From Collinsella aerofaciens (GTDB lineage: Bacteria; Actinomycetota; Coriobacteriia; Coriobacteriales; Coriobacteriaceae), in NCBI GenBank assembly GCA_905213725.1, contig CAJMJM010000070.1, positions 1 to 9,835 on the forward strand: a stretch of DNA of 9,835 nucleotides. The letters run 5' to 3'. Both the position numbers and the translations under genes were made by a program. The notes under the pieces are model-generated. The model was not told the origin of the DNA. It made no database searches and worked only from the letters and a program-made list of their open reading frames with translations. Positions 5,476-9,835 of this stretch are shown piece after piece; the first letter of the stretch is position 1, and each line of letters opens with the position of its first letter.

Positions 5476-7836
5476 CTAAGCCAGCCCCAGCAATATGCCC
5501 GCCGAATGCACGACAAACGCCACGATCCAGGCGACCGTCACTTGAAACGCGAACACGGCAACGGCGTAGCGCGCGCCCAGCTCGCTCTTGACGGCGCCGA
5601 TGGCTGCCACACAGGGCGGGTACAGCAGCGTAAAGACCAGGAACACGTAGGCGGTAAACGGCGAGAACATGGTCGACAGCGCCACGGGCGACGTTGCGCC
5701 CAAAAGCACTGTGAGCGTCGAGATGACGCTCTCCTTGGCAATGAGCCCCGTGACGAGTGCCGTCGAGGCACGCCAGTCGCCAAAGCCGAGCGGGGCCAAC
5801 ACCGGCGCGATGATGCTACCCAGACCGGCAAGCAGGCTCTGCGACTGATCGGCGACCACGTTAAAGCGAATATCGAACGTCTGAAGGAACCAGATGACCA
5901 CGGTAGCGGCAAAGATAATGGTAAAGGCCTTGGTAATAAAGTCCTTGGCCTTATCCCATGCCAGCATCACCGTCGTCTTGATGCTCGGCAGGCGGTAGTT
6001 AGGAAGCTCCATGATAAACGGCACCGGGTCGCCCTTAAAAGCCGTGCGGTTGAGCACCAGGGCGGCAATGCAGCCGACCACGATACCGATCAGATAGAGC
6101 GAGACCATGGCGGGAACTGTCGCCTGTGGGAAAAACGCCCCGCACAGCAGGCCGTAGCCCGGCAGCTTGGCCGAGCAGCTCATGAATGGCGTGAGCATGA
6201 CGGTCATCTTGCGGTCGTGCTCGGATGGGAGCGTACGGGTTGACATGATAGCCGGCACGGTGCAGCCAAAACCGACGAGCATGGGCACAAAGCTACGGCC
6301 CGACAGGCCAAAGCGACGCAGCACCTTATCCATGACAAAGGCCACGCGCGCCATGTAGCCCGAGTCTTCCAGAATGGAGAGGAACAAGAAGAGCACGACG
6401 ATAATCGGCAGGAAGGTCAGCACGCTGCCCACACCCGTAAGCACGCCGTCGACAGCCAGCGAGCGCACCACGTCGTTGGTACCGAACACCTTGAGGCCCG
6501 CATCGGCCGAGGCGATGATGGCAGCGATACCGTCCTCCATGAGTCCCTGCAACGCCGCGCCGATCACGCCAAACGTCAGCCAAAAGACGAGGCCCATGAT
6601 CACCAGAAACGCCGGAATGGCTGTGTAACGACCTGTCAGGATGCGGTCAATCTTGACGGAGCGCACGTGCTCGCGGCTCTCGTGCGGCTTGACGACGCAA
6701 CGCCCGCACACGTCGCCGATAAAGCTAAAACGCATATCGGCCAGCGCAGACAGGCGGTCGGTGCCGGCCTCGCCCTCCATCTGGGTGATGATGTGTTCGA
6801 TAGCGTCGAGCTCGTTGCGATCCAGGTGAAGCGCCTCGGTTACCAGCTCGTCGCCCTCAACCAGCTTGGTCGCCGCAAAGCGCACCGGGATGTGCGCCGT
6901 CACGGCATGGTCCTCGATCAGGTTAGCAATGCCGTGGATGCAGCGATGCAGCGCACCGCCGTCCGGGCCGTCGGGCGCACAAAAGTCCAGGCGACCAGGG
7001 CGCTCGCGGAACCGCGCCACGTGCAGGGCGTGGTCCACCAACTCGCCGCTACCCTCGTTGCGGGCAGCGCTAATGGGAACAACGGGCACGCCCAACAGGC
7101 TCTCGAGCAGGTTGACGTCCACGGCGCCGCCGTTGGCGGTCACCTCGTCCATCATGTTGAGCGCGATGGCCATGGGGCGGTCGAGCTCCATAAGCTGTAG
7201 CGTCAGGTACAGGTTGCGTTCGATATTGGTGGCGTCGATGATGTCGATGATGGCGTCGGGGTTTTCGTCAAGGATGAATTGACGGCTCACGATCTCTTCG
7301 CCCGTGTACGGCGACAGCGAATAGATGCCAGGCAGGTCGGTAACGCTTGCCTCGGGGTGGTTGCGGATGGTGCCATCTTTGCGGTCGACCGTCACGCCGG
7401 GAAAGTTACCGACGTGCTGGTTGGAGCCCGTCAGCTGGTTGAATAACGTGGTCTTGCCGCAGTTTTGGTTGCCGGCGAGGGCAAAGTGCAGCGGCGCGCC
7501 CTCGGGCACGGCCGTCTTTGCCGCACGGGGCGAATACGTCCCCTCGCCCAGGGCCGGATGCTCCGTCGTGCCGATTGCGGCGTTAGCGCGCGGACCCGTA
7601 TCGGTGTCGTGAATACCCACGAGCTCGATGCGTGCGGCATCGTCCTTGCGCAGTGTCAACTCGTAGCCACGCAGGCGGATCTCGAGCGGATCGCCCATGG
7701 GGGCGTACTTCATCATGGTGACTTCGGTGCCCGGCGTTAGACCCATGTCCAAAATATGCTGTCGGAGTGCCTGATCGTCCGATGCCACCGATGCGACAAC
7801 GGCGTCCTTTCCAATCTCGAGCGTATCGAGCTTCAC
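5476..7836 (-). CDS. Fused FeoA-FeoB ferrous iron transporter
   Basis: A 786-residue inner-membrane Fe(II) importer with FeoA and FeoB in one chain. Residues 1-73 form the SH3-like FeoA domain (LDTLEIGKDAVV, then MGLTPGTEVTMM and LRGYELTLRKDDA). A hydrophilic linker covers about 74-115. The G domain follows, with G1 GNQNCGKT at 122-129, switch I GNFPGVTVD at 143-151, G3 DLPG at 167-170, G4 NMMD at 227-230 and G5 SAAR near 256. The membrane domain runs from about residue 345 to the end, with the gate signatures GFGCTVPAIMSTRTL and PFMSCSAKLPGYG. The start is GTG at 7834-7836, because GGGGGAGG lies nine bases upstream and the FeoA fold begins there. A longer in-frame ATG at 7956 would translate straight through the promoter and operators. 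No feoC-like gene follows. Regulation by a metal-sensing repressor is inferred from the palindromes upstream. Confidence 0.95.
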   Translation of the reverse strand: MKLDTLEIGKDAVVASVASDDQALRQHILDMGLTPGTEVTMMKYAPMGDPLEIRLRGYELTLRKDDAARIELVGIHDTDTGPRANAAIGTTEHPALGEGTYSPRAAKTAVPEGAPLHFALAGNQNCGKTTLFNQLTGSNQHVGNFPGVTVDRKDGTIRNHPEASVTDLPGIYSLSPYTGEEIVSRQFILDENPDAIIDIIDATNIERNLYLTLQLMELDRPMAIALNMMDEVTANGGAVDVNLLESLLGVPVVPISAARNEGSGELVDHALHVARFRERPGRLDFCAPDGPDGGALHRCIHGIANLIEDHAVTAHIPVRFAATKLVEGDELVTEALHLDRNELDAIEHIITQMEGEAGTDRLSALADMRFSFIGDVCGRCVVKPHESREHVRSVKIDRILTGRYTAIPAFLVIMGLVFWLTFGVIGAALQGLMEDGIAAIIASADAGLKVFGTNDVVRSLAVDGVLTGVGSVLTFLPIIVVLFLFLSILEDSGYMARVAFVMDKVLRRFGLSGRSFVPMLVGFGCTVPAIMSTRTLPSEHDRKMTVMLTPFMSCSAKLPGYGLLCGAFFPQATVPAMVSLYLIGIVVGCIAALVLNRTAFKGDPVPFIMELPNYRLPSIKTTVMLAWDKAKDFITKAFTIIFAATVVIWFLQTFDIRFNVVADQSQSLLAGLGSIIAPVLAPLGFGDWRASTALVTGLIAKESVISTLTVLLGATSPVALSTMFSPFTAYVFLVFTLLYPPCVAAIGAVKSELGARYAVAVFAFQVTVAWIVAFVVHSAGILLGLA

Positions 7837-7878
7837 GTCCGTGTTCCTCCCCCGGCGCCCACAGGGCGTTGTATTTAT

Positions 7879-7911
7879 GTTCACCATGGCTAACCGTTTG
7901 CCATGGCTAAC
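7879..7911. promoter_or_regulatory. Twin palindromic operators upstream of feoAB
   Basis: Two 16-bp sites, GTTCACCATGGCTAAC at 7879-7894 and GTTTGCCATGGCTAAC at 7896-7911, are spaced 17 bp apart. They share the 12-mer CCATGGCTAACC exactly. Each is nearly symmetric about CCATGG, with GTT and AAC at the ends. They begin some 16 bp after the -10 box, in the leader, where bound protein would block transcription. The half-site GGTTAGCC resembles half of the DtxR/IdeR box. A DtxR- or MntR-type iron or manganese repressor is therefore the best guess. Fur is less likely, since no AT-rich GATAAT-type box is present. Confidence 0.6.
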
Positions 7912-7926
7912 CAATTTTAAGCTTAC

Positions 7927-7956
7927 ATGATAGCGTGAACACACAATGACGTTCAA
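7927..7956 (-). promoter_or_regulatory. Candidate feoAB promoter
   Basis: On the minus strand TTGAAC (7951-7956) and TATCAT (7927-7932) are separated by 18 bp and match the sigma-70 type consensus at four and five positions. Transcription would start near 7920, placing the twin operators at the very beginning of an approximately 85-nt leader before the GTG start. Confidence 0.55.
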
Positions 7957-7995
7957 TCAGCAGATTGGCGCAATGGGGACAGGCAGGAGAGTTCA

Positions 7996-8206
7996 GGGCC
8001 ATAGTTTCCCGATGAGGCCTCTCGGGGAAACTACATCCCAGAATTCTGGCTCGAAACGGGATATGGTTTCCCAAACAGGCCTCTTACGGAAAATGCATCC
8101 CGGAATCCCCACTCGAAACGGGACGCACTTTCCCAGTCGAGGCCCTATGGGAAACCGTGTCCCACCTTGAAGGGGGGACTGGGATGCAGTTTCCGGGCGG
8201 GGCATC
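7996..8206. repeat. Array of 3.5 palindromic units, period about 62 bp
   Basis: Left arms recur at 8004 (GTTTCCC), 8066 (GTTTCCC), 8128 (CTTTCCC) and 8189 (GTTTCC), giving steps of 62, 62 and 61. Units 1-3 are each palindromes about 44 bp long, with GGCC at or within one base of the centre. Unit 1 pairs TAGTTTCCC with GGGAAACTA (8002-8010, 8025-8033). Unit 2 has GGGAT/ATCCC outer arms and unit 3 has GGGAC/GTCCC, so both sides changed together. Linkers share TCGAAACGGGA. Unit 4 has only a left arm and stops just before the other palindrome family at 8214. No ORF is credible here. The array sits between the hydrolase gene and the feoAB promoter, with unknown function. Confidence 0.8.
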
Positions 8207-8213
8207 AAAAACG

Positions 8214-8282
8214 AAGTTGCGGTGGAATAGTTCCTGGATGGGCTGGTTGATGCCCCAGATAGGAACTATTTCACCGCAAGTT
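8214..8282 (-). repeat. Palindrome copy 2 (probable hydrolase terminator)
   Basis: Arms at 8217-8235 and 8261-8279 pair over 19 bases with one G-to-A difference. They carry the same TGCGGTGGAATAGTTCCT core as the copy at 4077-4143, around an unrelated 25-nt centre. It lies 26 bases after the hydrolase stop. On the minus strand the hairpin is followed by TTCGTTTTTG, a fair T tract, so it can serve as an intrinsic terminator. Conserved arms with a diverged centre between copies suggest that the arms are the functional or mobile part. Confidence 0.8.
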
Positions 8283-8308
8283 ATTGAAGAGCTTGGATGC
8301 CGGGACTC

Positions 8309-9208
8309 TTACAGATGGCGCTCGAGGAAGCGGAAGGCCAGGCGGATCCAGGGACGGACCGCCACCTGCTTGTCCTCGTTGTCGACCGCGGTGTTGGCGT
8401 TGCCGAGCGAAAGGCCGTGACCACCCTGGTCGAAGACGTGCATCTCGCATGCAACGCCCTCCTCGGCCATGCGCTGCGCAAACGGGTAGACCTGCGCGAT
8501 CGGCGCCGTCTTGTCGTCGGACACGCCCCACACAAAGGTCGGTGGCATCTGACGCGAAACATGCGTGGTGGGGCAGATGTCGGCCAGATGCTCGTCAGTT
8601 GCCTCGCCGCCCGTCACCATCGACAGGTAGTCGTTGAGCAAATCGCGCCCCGTCTTGCCGCCCGTCTTGGGCACACGCAAGTCAATGCGCGGATCGCGCG
8701 TCTGCATGTCGCGCACATAGGCAAAGTCGAGCAATGGATAGCCCAGCACCACGGCATCGGGACGAATGTCGTCCGGACGCGCCCCGGCACGTGCCGCGAA
8801 GGGGCCGGTCGTCCACTGTGTTGCCAGCGCGGCGCAAATCCTGCCGCCAGCAGAAAAGCCCACGACGCACACGCGCTTAGGATCGACATGCCACTCGTCG
8901 GCGTTGGCGCGCACCGTGGCGACCATCTTGGCAAGATCTGCCTGGGGGTGCGGAAAGCTCACGTCACCCGTAGAACTCGTGACATAGTTGAGCACAAAGG
9001 CCTGGTAACCGTGATCCAAAAACGCAAACGCCACAGGATCCTGCTCATGCGGAGCGATATGCGTAAACGCACCTCCGCCACAGATAATCACCGCGGGGCG
9101 GCGGCCATTCGGTTTATCGGGCAACGGCTCGGCACCCAAATACGTAAACGTCGCCGGATAATCCTCGGTCGGCTCCTCGCCCCACAGCGCATGGTTCTCG
9201 ACAATCAT
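8309..9208 (-). CDS. Alpha/beta hydrolase, acetyl-esterase type
   Basis: A 299-residue cytoplasmic serine hydrolase with the alpha/beta fold, related to carbohydrate acetyl esterases and the BD-FAE/esterase-lipase group. The oxyanion-hole strand is PAVIICGGGAF at 38-48, where a Cys replaces the His of the common HGGG motif. The nucleophile elbow is GFSAGG at 117-122 with Ser119. The acid is Asp231 or Asp232 in WGVSDDKTAP, and the base is His264 in GGHGLSLG. No signal peptide is seen. The ATG at 9208 is supported by AAGGGAG five bases upstream. The gene is divergent from the EIIA gene and ends in a palindromic repeat. A sugar-deacetylating role would fit neighbouring carbohydrate genes but is only inference; general carboxylesterase is equally possible. 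Confidence 0.88.
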   Translation of the reverse strand: MIVENHALWGEEPTEDYPATFTYLGAEPLPDKPNGRRPAVIICGGGAFTHIAPHEQDPVAFAFLDHGYQAFVLNYVTSSTGDVSFPHPQADLAKMVATVRANADEWHVDPKRVCVVGFSAGGRICAALATQWTTGPFAARAGARPDDIRPDAVVLGYPLLDFAYVRDMQTRDPRIDLRVPKTGGKTGRDLLNDYLSMVTGGEATDEHLADICPTTHVSRQMPPTFVWGVSDDKTAPIAQVYPFAQRMAEEGVACEMHVFDQGGHGLSLGNANTAVDNEDKQVAVRPWIRLAFRFLERHL

Positions 9209-9227
9209 ATGTGCTCCCTTCGCGCAA

Positions 9228-9255
9228 ATTATGCGCCCTTATTTTTCGCCTTCAA
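9228..9255 (-). promoter_or_regulatory. Candidate promoter of the hydrolase gene
   Basis: On the minus strand TTGAAG (9250-9255) and CATAAT (9228-9233) are 16 bp apart. The -10 box overlaps a small inverted repeat, GCGCA-aatta-TGCGC (9222-9236). The predicted start would leave a leader of only about 12 nt, just including the Shine-Dalgarno site, so the call is moderate to weak. Confidence 0.4.
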
Positions 9256-9334
9256 GCGTACCCCACTTGAACCCGTGGCGCAGAAACACTCCGGCAATAA
9301 GTTTCCCTTCAACTGATATATCACATAATCCCAG

Positions 9335-9363
9335 TTCAGAGGTATCGTTGAGCAGCGTAGAAT
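9335..9363 (+). promoter_or_regulatory. Candidate promoter of the EIIA gene
   Basis: TTCAGA (9335-9340) and TAGAAT (9358-9363) are 17 bp apart; the -10 matches consensus at five of six positions and the -35 at four. Transcription would begin near 9370, giving an approximately 80-nt leader that contains the GAAACGTTTC palindrome. Confidence 0.4.
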
Positions 9364-9394
9364 AGGGGCGTTGACCAAGCCGCGAAACACATGT

Positions 9395-9404
9395 GAAACG
9401 TTTC
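9395..9404. promoter_or_regulatory. Possible LacI-family operator
   Basis: GAAACGTTTC is a perfect 10-bp palindrome with the central CG typical of LacI/GalR-family operators. It lies 47 bp before the EIIA start and downstream of the candidate promoter. Flanking symmetry is poor, so it is only a candidate for carbon-source control. Confidence 0.3.
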
Positions 9405-9451
9405 CGGCAAACCAAACGCGCGATATGCGCCTATTTAAGTTGGAGGCAACT

Positions 9452-9799
9452 ATGGGTCTGCTCGATTCGCTTAAGTCCACCTTCACCTCGACCGGCGAGG
9501 CGTCCGTTCCGCCCGCAGCAAGCTTCGCTACCCGCGAAGGCGTCATCTATGCCCCCGTCAACGGCGTGCTCGTCAACCTGAACGAGGTTCCCGACGAGAC
9601 GATCGCCTCGGGCATGCTTGGCCAGGGCTATGGCATCGAGCCCATTACCGGCACCATCTATGCGCCCGCCAACGGCCGCATCGGTGCCACCACTGTCACC
9701 AACCACTCCATCGGCATGATCACCGAGGACGGCCTGCGCGTGTTCATCCATGTTGGCCTGGGCACCGTGGAAATGAACGGCAAGGGTTTTGCCCGCTAA
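9452..9799 (+). CDS. Glucose-type PTS EIIA, cut short by an in-frame TAA
   Basis: A soluble 115-residue product of the Crr-like EIIA family, which passes phosphate from HPr to EIIB of sugar permeases. MGLLDSLKS opens just as in Escherichia coli Crr. The beta-sandwich follows with VIYAPVNGVLVNLNEVPD near 31-48, GYGIEPITGTIYAPANGRIG at 59-78, and the two active-site histidines His85 (TNHSIGM) and His100 (FIHVGLGTVEMNGKGF), 15 residues apart as in the family. TTGGAGG five bases upstream of ATG 9452 fixes the start; longer in-frame reading to 9371 crosses the candidate promoter leader. Family members are about 160 residues, so the C-terminal third is absent. Codons after TAA still encode the expected continuation, so this is probably an interrupted gene or a sequence error. 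Folding of the shortened product is doubtful, though both histidines remain. Confidence 0.85.
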   Translation: MGLLDSLKSTFTSTGEASVPPAASFATREGVIYAPVNGVLVNLNEVPDETIASGMLGQGYGIEPITGTIYAPANGRIGATTVTNHSIGMITEDGLRVFIHVGLGTVEMNGKGFAR

Positions 9800-9835
9800 G
9801 TCGAGATGGGTGATGTGGACAAGGCAGGCCAGCCG
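9800..9835 (+). pseudogene. In-frame EIIA remnant beyond the TAA
   Basis: The 12 codons after the stop read VEMGDVDKAGQP in the same frame. They align with the Crr segment following GEGFKR (AEEGQRVKVGDT), keeping the Glu, Gly, Lys and Gly positions. The gene body therefore continues past the stop and leaves the window. It has no start or ribosome site of its own here. Confidence 0.65.

Noticed and set aside
5506..6243. Plus-strand open frame opposite the FeoB membrane domain
   Set aside because: Composition is rich in His, Arg, Asp and Gln, as expected for the complement of membrane-protein codons; there is no domain and it is fully covered by FeoB.
7837..7956. 40-residue N-terminal extension of FeoAB from an upstream ATG
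   Set aside because: The stretch contains the promoter and twin operators and does not look like a folded domain; the GTG at 7836 has a strong Shine-Dalgarno site and begins the FeoA domain.
7963..7995. Segment TGGCGCAATGGGGACAGG as a further mobile-repeat remnant
   Set aside because: It looks like fragments of intergenic repeats I associate with REP-type elements, but there is no second copy or inverted partner in this window, so it cannot be supported.
7996..8206. CRISPR array
   Set aside because: The units are palindromic across their whole length, vary in sequence, lack a repeat-spacer layout and have no cas gene nearby.
7936..8208. Small open frames of 71-74 codons on both strands across the palindromic array
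   Set aside because: They arise from the repeat itself, have no ribosome site and no plausible protein sequence.
8297..9316. Plus-strand open frame of 339 codons opposite the alpha/beta hydrolase
   Set aside because: The minus-strand gene has a complete Ser-Asp-His triad and a good ribosome site; the antisense frame has no recognisable fold and extends past the gene into promoter DNA.

Overview
This window looks like chromosomal DNA from a high-GC, gut-type actinobacterium, most likely a Coriobacteriia member close to Collinsella. That is an inference from GC-rich coding sequence with long antisense shadow ORFs, a fused FeoA-FeoB, clear Shine-Dalgarno sites and the gene repertoire; no rRNA or other marker gene is present to confirm it. 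Eight protein genes are supported. Six lie on the minus strand and two on the plus strand. I see no tRNA, rRNA, transposase, prophage gene or CRISPR.

Layout. Positions 1-170 hold no gene. A class I PLP aminotransferase (171-1307, minus) is divergent from a 219-residue protein of unknown function (1401-2060, plus). That protein ends one base short of the converging stop codon of a family 6 type DNA-deoxyinosine glycosylase (2062-2625, minus). The glycosylase follows a cytoplasmic GH13 alpha-glucan hydrolase (2629-4005, minus) with a 3-nt gap, so the two are probably co-transcribed. Next come a SotB-like sugar efflux transporter (4159-5355, minus) and a fused FeoA-FeoB ferrous iron importer (5476-7836, minus), which has its own promoter and a pair of operator-like palindromes. 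An alpha/beta hydrolase (8309-9208, minus) is divergent from a glucose-type PTS EIIA gene (9452-9799, plus). The EIIA gene is cut by an in-frame TAA, although homology continues in the same frame to the window edge.

The non-coding DNA is the most distinctive part. A near-perfect 67-bp palindrome lies downstream of the transporter gene, and a second, diverged copy lies downstream of the hydrolase gene. Both have the same orientation and are followed by T-rich DNA on the transcribed side, so they probably act as terminators. Beside the second copy is a separate array of three and a half palindromic units with a period of about 62 bp. Its outer stem pairs covary between units, which suggests selection for, or propagation of, the palindrome itself. 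The array and palindrome together fill most of the roughly 470 bp between feoAB and the hydrolase gene.

Functionally there is a loose carbohydrate theme (alpha-glucan hydrolase, sugar exporter, PTS EIIA) alongside iron uptake, amino-acid transamination and base-excision repair. I do not see a dedicated new defence or biosynthetic system. The best leads are the two palindrome families, the interrupted EIIA, the feoAB operator pair and the unrecognised 219-residue protein.
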